Source: Eupeodes corollae (lineage: Eukaryota > Arthropoda > Insecta > Diptera > Syrphidae). Taken from it: DNA of 64,000 nt. How positions within the stretch are numbered: position 1 is the stretch's first letter; each line of letters begins with the position of its first letter. Made by a program: the position numbers and the translations under genes. The stretch spans positions 81,460,315-81,524,314 of the forward strand of contig NC_079147.1 of the NCBI RefSeq assembly GCF_945859685.1, given 5' to 3'. Below, one piece after another: positions 23,108-34,555 of the stretch. Under the pieces are notes generated by a model. The model was not told where the DNA came from and made no database searches. It worked only from the letters and a program-made list of their open reading frames with translations.

Positions 23108-24125
23108 TTGTGTTTAAATATAAACATATCCATAACAAAGATCCAGATATTTCGTGCCACTGCTTCTTCCATCATGTTGTATGGTGCTCAAGTGTGGGGT
23201 TGCTGGCAGTTTGAGGTTGTTGAAAAGTTTCAAAGATATTTTCTTAAACGCATTTTTCGGTTGCCGGCCTGTACTCCAAATTACATGGTGCACCTTGAAA
23301 CTACAATGCCACCGTTATTCTTAAATACGCTAAAAATACACTTCGATTATATAATGAAGCTGCTGGAGATGAATGAAACAAGACTACCCAAATTGATCCT
23401 CAAGTCGATAATTACTTTAAGAGGCAACCTCGTCAAAAAATGGGAAGAAATAGGCGTTGAGTGTGGAGAAAGGTTACAGATTCAACCAGGTATCGGACCC
23501 ACTATTCTGAGAAACATGTTTCAAAATTTACTGGGTGGTGTAGCGCGCTCAGCTTACAGTGGTTATACCTTGGAGGCTCAATCTTCTCAGTATAGGACGA
23601 TATATAGCCAGCTCGACTACAACTTGCAAGGAAGCTCCTACTTCTTAAACAGATTATTGCTTTCAATGATAAGTACGATATTTAAAGTAAGAGGGGAAAT
23701 GATCAACCTTAACTACATTCCACATCGTCCGGACCTACCTATTTTGTGCGATATTTGCAACCTCAAGGAAAGAGAAGATATTTATCATTTTATTGCCAGA
23801 TGCCCGATTCTAAGTGAATTTCGAGTCAGATTCTTCGGTAAATCCATAATGACTATGAGCGAAGTTTTAAGTATTTTGAATGGAAGTCTTGGTTGGGAGA
23901 AATTGTATAAATACACAACGATGGCACTGAATTATAGAACCCGAATAGTCGAAGGCGACTTTTAAATTTTAAATTTTATTTTATTTTTCTATTTTAGTAA
24001 GAAATGTATAATATTGTTATAATGTCATTCTGGTAGACGGCTTTAAGCCAAACCATATTAAACTATGAAATTTATTGTAGGTACAATTGAAATATTATAA
24101 ATAAAGTTTCTTTAACTAACTAACT
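23108..24125 (+). mobile_element. LINE C-terminal half with CCHC motif and TAAC tail
   Basis: An open frame of 285 codons (23108-23965) starts inside an RT thumb region (SSIMLYGAQVWGCWQFEVV, then MVHLETTMPPLFLNTLKIHF) and ends in a C-terminal zinc-knuckle-like motif CDICNLKEREDIYHFIARC. After the stop, a 3' UTR of about 130 bases ends in TTTAACTAACTAACTAAC (about 24111-24128), a short tandem tail instead of poly(A). It is 5' truncated directly against the LINE remnant at 23105. Related RT pieces occur at 40.3-41.3 kb and 29.4-29.7 kb. The clade is uncertain. Confidence 0.8.
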
Positions 24126-26779
24126 AACTATAAACATATAAAAGGTATACTATTTGTGTGCCTGTGAATTATGAAAAAAGTTTAAAATTTCACAACACTT
24201 TCCACAACATTTCAGATTCAGATTCATCTACATAATATTGGAAATTTTACCCTCTTAAGATCTAATCTGATATTTTCAGTTTCTTAGGAGTAAAGGAGTA
24301 GGCTGCAACCCCTTTAGATCCTCTAAGTATGTCCATTATTCAAAATTGTTAATCTTTTAAGAATTTAAAATCCATCGTCTTTACCCCGATGTTCTTCGAT
24401 TTTGTGTGGGACATTTTTCCATCCTTCCAGTTCGTGGTCAAATGGCTCCTAGTTGTCTGCTGCTTCCAATGTTCGTGGGGTCTTTCAGCACATTATACGC
24501 TGCTGCTTGGGTTCGCCTAGTGTATAAATCCGTTTCCGATAATTTACTGGTATTCTTTTGACTTTCTGCTGTAAAGTCAAAAGTTGGAAGTTCCAATTAA
24601 TAGGTCCACGAACTGTCACTTTTTAGACATGTTTGGATGCTCGTTTCTTAGCAATTTACTAGTTAGCAAAACCAAAAGAAAGTAAATTGTTAAACCAAAT
24701 TAGAATTTTTAAAAAAACTAAAACGCTGCAAAATGAACACAGTTTAAAAAGAACGAATTGAACATGGTGTTTAAGTTAAAACTCCTACTTTGAAATTGGC
24801 CATTAATCCAAGTCAGTCAATGGGTTTAACATTTTTTGTTAATTATCTAAAAATTTTCTGGATTACTTCTGTATAAATGAAAGCTTATGTTTTAAGTTTG
24901 TGTATTCTATATGAAAAATGGTCAATTAGAAGCTCATACGCTTTGGTACTTTGTCACATCTTGCGTTAAACCACAGTTTGGCGACTTCATTGATCTTTTA
25001 AAGTACCTAACCTTAACCATATTCAAGTTTTAAGCAGCTAATTGCCAACAATTGCTTTCTAGATTTTTCAGATTCTTATGTAATTATAATAATTAAAACC
25101 TACCTCAGTAAATAAATCTATCTCATATATATATATTTGTTGCATAATATCAGAACCGTTAATTTGTTCTTCACCACCAATCTTGTTATTGATATTGCAA
25201 AAGTAAAGCATATCAAGAAGAAAAAAGCCACAAACGCTTGAGCATGGTTAATAAAATATGATAGTAAATCTCTGGGTTCTTCAGATATTGACGACTTGTC
25301 TTTGTCACCTTACGGTTAAAGTATCAAGTTCCTTAGCTACTGGAATTAAAATGAAATATATACTTTTCCCATAAACTACTAAACCTCGCTCTGCAACATC
25401 TTAACGAACCACGCACGCACGAAGGTACCCATAGCCATAGACCAAGCTACTATATACAAATTGATAGTTGTCGCAGTTGGAATCCAAAGAAACATGAAAA
25501 AAATCAATTTTAAATCGATGATCAGTTGAATATTTCTCATCTGGGAGAAGATCTTCTTTCAATGGTTTCCTTTCAATCAGGAAACTTTAATTCCAAACGC
25601 GTGATTCAAATATGATTAATAAAACTTAAGTGTGTCGTGATGATTTTGTTTTTCCCAGAGAAAAATCACCAACCAGTTCTTGGATTTCAATAAGCCCAAT
25701 GGAAATCAAGCTTCAGAAGAATATGCTTATGTCAAATTGACAAACAAAATTGCTTTACTTAAATTGAAGTTGATATTTTACCAGAAATAGGTGAAGAAAT
25801 TGTTGTGCAAAATGCTTTTTAACAGTTCTTCTGCGTCTGCATAACTTCATATCTTCTAATTGTTATAAATCTTATTGGTATAGTCTAATTTAATCATAGT
25901 AATTAGTCTGGCTTATTTGATGTGTATATTATCTTATGATCGCATAAAATAATTAAAACAAATCTTAAATTAGAGTAACAAAGCAATTTGTCTCACTGCA
26001 AATGAAATAAAATACCGTCTGAACCGTGTGTAAAGTCTGCTACTGCTCTGGTTCCAAATGACAGATCTCACTAATGGGAACAATATAAACTTATAAAGAT
26101 GTAGACTTACTTATGTACTCATTGGAGATAGGTATTGTTTAATTTATTGCTTTGGAATGAAGAAGTTTTTAATCTTTTATCTTAGTTTGAACATCTGAGG
26201 TTTGTATTCGAATTATTGTGCACAAATATAAGCGGCTTACTAATTGCTTTCACCATTGCTCATCTCTATGACTTTTATTGGTGTCATAATTTAAGATAGT
26301 AGCGAGTGTACTTAATTATTTGTTTTATCATTTAATGATCATTTTATAGGTAATGACTTTGCATGATGAAGAAGCGAAGCATCTCAAGTCGTGTGATGTT
26401 TATGTTTATAAAACCCAATTTGAGAAAGTATAGTTTTGGTAGCATGACCAAAAAGTACGATAAAATGCAATTAGTATTATCAGCACGTCAATGCACTGAA
26501 TATAAAATTATTGTACATTAGATTAAGAGTGGGCTGCTTAAATAACCGACAAAAGAAAACTTTGGATAAATGAGGAAAAGGGACTATTACTCAGTTGTAT
26601 ATTATTTTATCCAACTTTAGGCTATGCAGACATGTTTGGCTTGGGATTCCGCTAATTAGTTAATTATAGACACTTTAATTATTATATTTCATATATATCT
26701 GCAGCGTATTTTTCTTGAGTTTAATTTAGCTTAATCCTACCAGAATCACAAAACATCAACGAAATACAAATGGATTGTT
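24126..26779. other. Intergenic sequence; contains one dispersed repeat at 24610-24680
   Basis: There is no supported gene. 24610-24645 (AACTGTCACTTTTTAGACAT, then GTTTGGATGCTCGTTT) recurs at 54488-54523. Both copies are followed by a TTAGCAA-containing stretch, so this is a piece of an unclassified repeat. The remainder is AT-rich with no recognised structure. Confidence 0.4.
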
Positions 26780-29175
26780 TTCTTCTTCTTCGTTTCAGGC
26801 TACTAGTAGCATCACTTTAACTCCTCCTGGAGTATAGGGCGGCAACCAGTTCCTTCCACCTCTCTCTATTCCTTGCATAATACCTCAGCTGGGAACAGGT
26901 CTCCAAGTTTTCGTACTGAGCTTCCTTCATGGCAGATGATCTCCATGTTTCTCTTGGCCTTCCAGGCCGCATTTTACATTGAGGATTCCATTGAAAGCAC
27001 TGATGCTTTGCTATGTTGTCCGGCTTCATCAATGTATGGCCAGTCCAGTGCCAATTTATCTGCACGATGTCAACATCCACTTTTGATTGCCCAGTCCTGA
27101 GCCACCGGATGTTCAGGATGTAATGTAAGACAGCGGTTGACAAAAGTTCGCAAACTTCTCGAGATGTCAGGAATATAGCAGCACGGATTTTACGTTGGAC
27201 TCGAACAACTTTAACTTGGATATTGCTGGTGTTCCACCATTTAACCATTCCGAATTCACTACGGGCTTTATTTATTCTATTGGTGACATGCAGATCCGTT
27301 CCACCATCGAATGCCAAACAGCTTTCCAGATAGTTGAACTGGGTGACCCCTTCTACTGCCACTTGTATCACAATAACTTGTTGTTGTTGGTTTAGGCTGG
27401 TGTGCATTAACTTAGTCTTACTGGGATTAATCCTTAAGCCAGCCACTACCAGTTGAAGAGAGTGTGACATTTGGCTGAGGCTTCCATTTCAGTTTGCCAT
27501 TAAGCATATGTCGTCACCATAGTCCAAATGGCTCACTGTTTCCTTCAGACGCCATTGGATACCCAGTCTCTCGTGTTTACCCACCGTAGCAGTCCTAACA
27601 TCATCAATAGCAAGCGAGAACAGAATCGGTGACAATACATCACCCTGTCTCATTCCCTGTCGCACTTCAAATGCGTCGGAAAGATGTCCATTGTGCTAAA
27701 CGAAACACCTGGCGTTGTTCTAAGACTCTTTTATTTTAGCAACAATTTTATCAGGAATGCCTCTAGCACCAAGCGATCTCCAGATAACATCAAGACTAAC
27801 GCGATCGAAGGTTTAAAATCAACGAACATGAGGTAAAGCGGCGATTGGTACTCCGACGATTGTTCAAGAATAATTCGCAAGGTGTTAATATGTTCGACAC
27901 ATGATCAACCACTGCATTAGCGTTTGCATTTGTATTTTGGTCATCGTTCAACAGAAGTGCTCCTTCCATCTCCGCAATTGATCTTCCAATGACATTAAAA
28001 GACTACCGTTCGTGTCACTTACAGGATGGTTGACAATATTTCCTTGGCCTGAAAGATCCTTAGTGATTTTGTACAGAATCCTCGCGTTCCCTCTTCTTGC
28101 AGCTTTCTTAGCGCTTTCTGCCAATTTGTCTAATCTGGCTCTCCTATCTCGTCTCACACACCTCTGCATTACCTTTTGAGCTGTTCTATACTCACTTCGC
28201 AAAACCATTTTCCGATGAGCATCAGTTTCATTATTTATTTTTTTATTTTGAGTGTTCAGCGGTGTGTAATTTTGTCCTCGGATATCGTCAAATCCTTATT
28301 TCCAGATTGCCTCGGTACCGTTTCAGATCCAGCTTCAATAAGAACTCTTTTTACCATGCCCCACAACGTCTCAATGGGAACATTTGCGTTTAACCCCTCA
28401 TTTGAAGCCTCGTTGTTAAGAGTGTTTGCAAAATCACGAAAAGTATTTTTGTCACTAAAAGCGATTGTATTAAATTTTTGTCTGGTTGCCGTATCTACAC
28501 GTCTCCGGATAGCAGAAGTTTGCAGTCGAATTGTCGCTAATAGCAGATGATGTTCGCTTCTTGCAACTGCACGTCTCTCGTTCCTCACATCGCAAAGTGA
28601 TTTCCTCCATCGTTGTTGCATTATAAAATGGTCGATTTGGTTTTCTGAGGATATCCAGGTAACTTTGTGGAAGGTCTTATGGGAAAAAGGTTCCACCTAC
28701 CACCAGCTGACGCGCATTACAAAAGTCGATAAGCATATCACCAATGTCATTTTGTTGACCTATTCCGTTTCTACTCATAACTCGCTCAAGGCCTGTGTTA
28801 TGCGGGCTAACTTTGGCATAGAGGTCCCTCATGATGATAGTTATGTCACCCTTTGAAACTCTACTGTAGATTGAGTTCAGCTGAGCGTGGAATGCTTTTA
28901 TTATCTTCTGCCGCATCGTTCTTCGGAGCTGGATGATGGTGAGTTTGCGAATTCTGGACTTAAACCTTGCTGTCATTATCCTAGCCGAAACTGGTTCCCA
29001 GGAAATTAAGCTTTTTTAGCCTTATTGTTCAGCATTATGCCAACCCCATTTAGTCTTTGACTGCTACCTGTGTCATCCTCCCTAGAATACAGCATCCACG
29101 TCCGCTTTGTTGCTGATCTGTATTCTCATTTTTCCCTCCACTTCGTGTCACTCAGCCCAAGAATTCTAAAGTTGT
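26780..29175 (-). mobile_element. LINE with endonuclease and degenerate RT (RTE-type C-terminus)
   Basis: Minus strand. Endonuclease at about 28256-29170 (NGVGIMLNN, MTARFKSRIRKLTIIQLRR, TIIMRDLYAKVSPHNTGLE, VVGGTFFPHKT, ENQIDHFIM, EHHLLLATIRL). Linker at 27948-28208 (ILYKITKDLSGQGN). RT at about 27470-27930, recognisable only in pieces (GMRQGDVLSP, then LDYGDDICLMANWN, where YADD has become YGDD). C-terminal frame 26817-27470 (WHWTGHTLMKPDNIAKHQC, RPGRPRETWRSS, YARNRERWKELVAALYS). The 3' end runs into GAAGAAGAAGAA. Stops and frameshifts are frequent, so it is dead. It is a distinct family from the 1-kb RTE-like copies. Confidence 0.8.
26817..27470 (-). pseudogene. C-terminal ORF of the 26.8-kb LINE
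   Basis: 217 open codons covering the RT thumb and C-terminal domain. GLRINPSKTKLMHTSLNQQ follows directly on the YGDD region, QFNYLESCLAFDGGTD is the usual YLGS-DGG segment, and VLHYILNIRWLRTG and GRPRETWRSSAMKEAQY lie near the end. This is the longest surviving frame of the element. Confidence 0.7.
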
Positions 29176-29299
29176 GTATTATTATTATCGACTTAAGGAT
29201 CAAATTGGGTAGTATTCTCTCATCTATCTTCAGCTGCTTCAATATAATATTCAATATGTGGTTTTAGTGTATTTTAGAATAACAGTAGCATTGGGGTTT

Positions 29300-29740
29300 T
29301 AAGACGAACCATGTAACTTCGAGTACAGGCCCGCAACCGAAAAGCCCGTTTAAAATAGTATCTTTGAAATTTGTAAGCACCATACAGCATGATGGAAAAA
29401 GTATGTTACCCGAAATATGAAAACCATTGCGCTATGGTCTACAAACCTGCTCTCTATACAACGTCCCCAGAATGAAGATATAGATCAATACACCAAGGTA
29501 ATTATACTATCCAACAATTTTCAAATTCTGTCCCTTGTAGAGCCAACTTTTCTTTCTCGACTATCTACCTCCTCCATCTCTAAAGATAATCATTTGTGAC
29601 TTTCCTAGGTTAACATTCCGGTTCCAAAAATCGCAATAGCGCTCTAACCGTTGATCATGAGCCGCATTCCCTTAAATGATTCCGCCAGGAAAATAATGTC
29701 AAAGGCGATTATGATGCATGGTATTTTTATACATTTCTGA
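29300..29740 (-). pseudogene. LINE RT fragment related to the 23-kb and 40-kb LINEs
   Basis: Minus-strand frames show IIFLAESFKGMRLMING, the segment just after the catalytic YADD, then YCDFWNRNVNLGKSQMIIFR and KSWLYKGQNLKIVG*YNYLG. These parallel the EVNLSKSEIMVFRN and GERIRIVSNFTYLG blocks at 40.4-40.5 kb. Frames shift at least twice and both ends are truncated. Confidence 0.6.
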
Positions 29741-30194
29741 ACTTAAAACGCCCTCAAACTTCCCCGACATTATTATTTATGTACAAAATACTCAACATGC
29801 ATCCTTGTCTTCATCCCATCTACGTTTTAAATTCTTCTGATGCAAATTTTAAGACGCATTGTTGTCATATATTGCTTTCAGGAGATTCAAAACTTTACTT
29901 GAGATTCGAAAATTCTATTAAACTCTTTAGGGAGTACAAACACCTACTTGGACGTGTAATTAGTATAGAATCCTGTCATGTGCTGGAACCAGAAGCAGTC
30001 ATTTCTAAGGCAGCCTGAAATTCCAGAACTGTAAACAATCAATCAAGGCTATGGTAGGTTGTAAGTTTTGCTCATAGTTTTGATATTTTGACTATGTTTC
30101 CCGCATAAAATCCTGACAGAAAGTCAATATTATACCTTCGATATAGTTTTACGATTTACTCGTAACAACATTGCAAAACATTGAAAATGTATTT
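29741..30194. other. Unassigned sequence between LINE remnants
   Basis: A 79-codon plus-strand frame (29779-30018) has no recognised motif. It may be decayed element sequence. Confidence 0.3.
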
Positions 30195-32043
30195 TCAAAG
30201 TGAGAACTGTTTTATCTGTAAACAGTGTTTTTTTTTAAAGGAAACATGTTGTTGTTCGCAAATGAGATTTCTTATAAAAAATGCTACACCATCACATACA
30301 ACTTGTTCAAACACTTTGGGAATGCAAGAAAGTTTTGCAATGTGCCTGTAGTTGCTTATATCCGACTTGTTACCTTTCTTGAAAATTGGTGTTAGAAATG
30401 ACTTCTTCCATGTACCTGAAAATTTGCGTGTTTTTAGAGAAAGTTTAAATAGGAACGTAAGGGGTTCAACTACGGCATTACTAGACTTTTTTAATACTAT
30501 CGGGTGAATACCATCGGGACCGGCTGAACAGTCATCATTCAACGCAGATAAAAGATCAAGGGCCTTACTCTGTAGCACAGGTATGTGACTACAGCTAGTT
30601 TGCAAAAGGGAGTGAAAATTATGAAAATTTACATCATCAACTACTTCAGGGCTATTAACTCACCGAAATTTGTTGCGAAAGCGTTTCAGATATCAACAGT
30701 TTTATCTAATGAAAGGTTCTTGTAAGTGAAGTTAACTAGAAAGCCATCTGGTTTTTTCTTTGAGTATACAAGTTTCCACCATTTTTTAGGATTCTCTTTC
30801 AATGAGGTGCCCATATGAGTAACATAACAAGCATATACAAAATTAGAAAGAGATTTAAATTGGTTAAAGAGTTCAACAAAAAAAGAAAAGTTGATTGGAG
30901 ACAGAGTTTTGAGATACGTTTTCCATGCCTTATTTCTTTTGCTACGCAGTAAACGCAATTCTTTCATGTACCAAGGATGGCTTAAGTTTGTATTTCTTGA
31001 TTTCTCTAAGGGTACATTTTTTTCAAAACAATAATTGAGGATCGTATAAAAAAGTTGAAACTGCTTTGTCAATGTTAGAAAATGCTAGTGTATCAGCAAT
31101 TCCAGAACTGGTTAAATCTTCAGACAACTGCTGGAAATTAGCTCTTCTGAAATCAAACTTATATAAGCAATCAAAAGAGTTACTGTGTTCAGTAAGGTGA
31201 TTACTTAAGTCTAGAAAAATGTCCAAGGGGTGTGATATTTATCAATATTAGCAATTCTTGGTTTAGAGTCTACTACAACAAGAGTGCTAATAGCGTCCAA
31301 GAAAAGACTTTATCAAGAATTCGATTATTTGAGCTTTAATACAGCTTGTTTACTGTGAGTAATTAAGAAGGACTTTAGCGAGAAGAGATAGTTCCAATTA
31401 TGAAGAAGAAGCAGAGGCTTCAAGACAGGATTTGTCTTCGGATGGAATCTAAAAATCACCTAGAAGTAAAATATTGGTGTCAGAGCTGGAAAAATTTATA
31501 AGATAGTCTAATGCCAAGAAGAGATCGTTATAAATAGACTCCAAATTTTTTTTGGAGGAATGTAGAAGTTTAAAACGAAAATAGCCTTAGTCTGTACCAT
31601 TATCTTTACACATACCAGTTCAATTGATAATTCAAATGGAATAGATATAGATGAAGAGGAATATGTATTTTTTACCGCTATGAGAACACCTCCACCTAAA
31701 TCCTTTCCACTACCAACATGACGATCGTTTCTGTATACTTCGAACTTTTGGCTGAAAAGTTGTGTGTCACAAAAGGTTGAATTAAGCCAAGTTTCTGGTA
31801 AAACAAATACGTCATGTGGAAATGATTGGGAGTTCAGAAAAATGTCAGCAGTCTTTCTACGAAGTCCCCTTTCGTTTTGGTAGAAGAGGGCAAGCCTGTT
31901 GATTTTTTTGGCTTCGTTTTCAGAGAAACACCTCGTTTTTGATTTTGTGTAAATTCTTTGACTAAGTAAAGCATGTGTCTCAACCCACAAACCATATTTC
32001 GGCTTATAGGGGCTGTCCACACCAACTTACATTTGGTAACCAC
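30195..32043 (-). mobile_element. Jockey/CR1-type LINE remnant (endonuclease, linker, start of RT)
   Basis: Minus strand. Endonuclease at 31508-32043 (ALFYQNERGLRRKTADIF, VFVLPETWLNSTF, DLGGGVLIAVKNTYSS, FVLNFYIPPKK). Linker at 30686-31226 (YMKELRLLRSKRNKAWKTYL, KENPKKWWKLVYSKK). RT start at 30195-30605 (DDCSAGPDGIHPIVLKKSS, WKKSFLTPIFKKGNKSDIS, SCIPKVFEQVVCD). It stops before motif A, so the element is 3' truncated or its 3' part is unrecognisable. It is similar in type to the plus-strand LINE at 44.8-48.4 kb and the fragment at 51.0-51.8 kb. No TSD was identified. Confidence 0.8.
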
Positions 32044-34400
32044 CGCTTTAAAGAAAATGTAATTTCATTATCATTACCAACTTGAGAACACGAGGGAAAC
32101 ATAAGTGTTGAAGGGATTCCTGCAGGAAAATTCAAAAAATGTATGATGATTAGTAAAATATCTTATGATACTCGAAATTTTGAATATAATTCGAAAACAC
32201 ATTTTAAAAAAAGGTGCAAAAAAAATCTTAATATCCATTTGATTTTTATTTTCACTATTATGTGGTTGTAAAAATTATTGTACCGGTACAAAAATATTCA
32301 TTTTAATCGAAAAGCTAAACACACAAAGGAAATAAAAACAACAATACAAAATTCAAATTAAAAAGAAACCTTAATAAGTTTCACTTAAATAAATCAACAA
32401 AAATTGAATAGTCATTTTCTTGATTATGATTGTCAACTATCAAATATCAGTGCACCACATTCAATCTCTGAATTTTTTCCCAGGAATTCTTTGTCACACA
32501 ACTCAAATAAAATAACAATAAATGCATAGTAAATTTGATTGTTAGGTGAGAATAAATTGTGAATTATGTTTATAAATAATTCTCCTGCACTATTTACCCG
32601 CTGAAATATTAGTAATATAAACTAGTCACATGTGTTATAAAAATGAGACTCAATTCACAAACATGAACCCAGCGAAAGCTCCACATTTCGCTCACTATTC
32701 ACTTATAACTTCTAATTGCCTCAGGAATTGAAGGCACTCGACAATCCACTTCGTTATCGATTTGCAAAGTAGCTGATTATAAAAATTCAATCAACCAACA
32801 ATAAAGATTTGTAAGACTCATATAAAGTGACTTATATGCAATACCCCTATTTATTCAAATGTCCATCCAAGCTTAAGTGTACATACAGTGCTTCCTCTTT
32901 TCATTTAACACTAAAGACTAAACCCTTTTTATTTTTGCATTTTGCAGATTACAGTTTGCCTACTGACCAAACAGGTTGCTGATGAGGATGAGGCTTCTAT
33001 CCTCAATGCATGTTCAACAATCAATTAGCATGTTACGGTGATTCATGCGTAGACCAGGAAAGTGTTAAACTAATTGCGTTACTTTAAGACTTAACCTGTC
33101 CGCGAACTTGACTTCTTTGCGAAATGTATAAAGAAAAAGAAAACGCACTATGTAAAGAGACATCTTGAAGAAGAGGATTATTATATGCTAATAACTTCGA
33201 CTAATAAAAAGATACAAACACCAATAAAACTTTACGACTTTTTTGTGTAACGCATACGTTCAGGTGTAATTTTAAATGCATTTTATTTTGAGATGAATGC
33301 CCTTCAACATACAAAAATGGTACATAACCTCTGATTCCTAAGTAGGTACTTTTTAATAATACTTGGAATTTGATTTCACTGATGATGAAGATACATTAAC
33401 TTGCGGTTTGGGCTTAATAAGGGGCTTTTAGCTTTCATGTTGTCAAACAAGAAACAGAGAAAGTCGATTATAAGGAAGAAGCATTCCGACAAAGTTTAAA
33501 ACTTAAAAAAAAAATGTGGACCTCACATGCAAGGTGTGCAAAAATGAATTGCATAATGAACAATAATTTGTATAGTGTTTGAGTTTTGAAAAATGAGGTC
33601 AGTCACAACATCCACTGGATTGAGTGCTCTTATATTTTTTTAAGTAGATAATTTGGTAAAATCGGTAAAAAATATGTGCAATTAACGGAAAATGAGCGAA
33701 TTATAAAAATATGTGTACACATTAAAAATGTTGGTAATTATTATGTCCTTACCACTAAATTTCATCTTTCTGGAAAGGAGTGTAGTTATTCGGAATGCTT
33801 CTTAAAAACATAAGTTTTGTTAGTTTTAAATTAGACCTTGACGTTGACAATCTACTGAAAACACAATTTAATATGCAACATTTCAAGATGCAAGAGTGGT
33901 CAGATTAGTGCTTAGCCTCACCGCCTGATAGCGCCACCATTTCAAGTGATATTTACTATCATGTAGGAAATTGCGCAGGTTCACACAACATAGAGGATTA
34001 CACTTTTTTCTGAACGGTCCCTTACACAATACATCAAATGGAATTGTGCAGAATTAAATAAATCATTGAGTAATAAAGTTCAGCTTTTAGTTGAATGAAA
34101 AAACATGATCAATTGTCACTTTGACATAAGTTGACTTGACTTGATAGTTAGGGAGATTTTTCTTGACTAACTCAAAAGTCATCTTTTAAATAAAGTTACC
34201 TTAATGAGCAGCTGTCCAATCAGATACCTAAACCGGCCTTACTTTCAAGTCCCCTATGTCACCTAAACCTGCCCAATTATTTGGCAACTGGCGAATCAGA
34301 TACTGGAAACTTGGCTTACGTTTAAGTTTCTTATGTCGTCTGAACCTGCCCATTGTTGTAGACTCCACAGCATGTGAAAACGGTAGTGTCCGCGATTTTG
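32044..34400. other. AT-rich intergenic sequence
   Basis: More than 2 kb with no supported ORF, TE motif or RNA gene. It could contain regulatory DNA, but nothing in the sequence alone shows it. Confidence 0.45.
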
Positions 34401-34530
34401 AGAAAAATGGAAAAAGAACAATATCGTACGGTCATTCGATTATTGTTTTTGGAAGGCAAATCGCGCAGCGAAATCAAAGAGCGCTTTAATGCTGTCTGCG
34501 ATGACTCATCTCCGTTGATAAAAATTAATA
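34401..34530 (+). pseudogene. mariner transposase N-terminal fragment
   Basis: From the ATG at 34407 the plus frame reads MEKEQYRTVIRLLFLEGKSR, then SEIKERFNAVCDDSSP. This is the first helix-turn-helix of mariner (mellifera/mauritiana-like) transposases, where a GDSSPS-type motif is usual at this point. The match ends at about 34521, next to the 3' end of the minus-strand RTE-like copy, so the rest of the mariner is missing. It is a different mariner lineage from the DD41D element at 21.7 kb. Confidence 0.6.
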
Positions 34531-34555
34531 AATTAGGTTGCACAACAGCCAGCTC

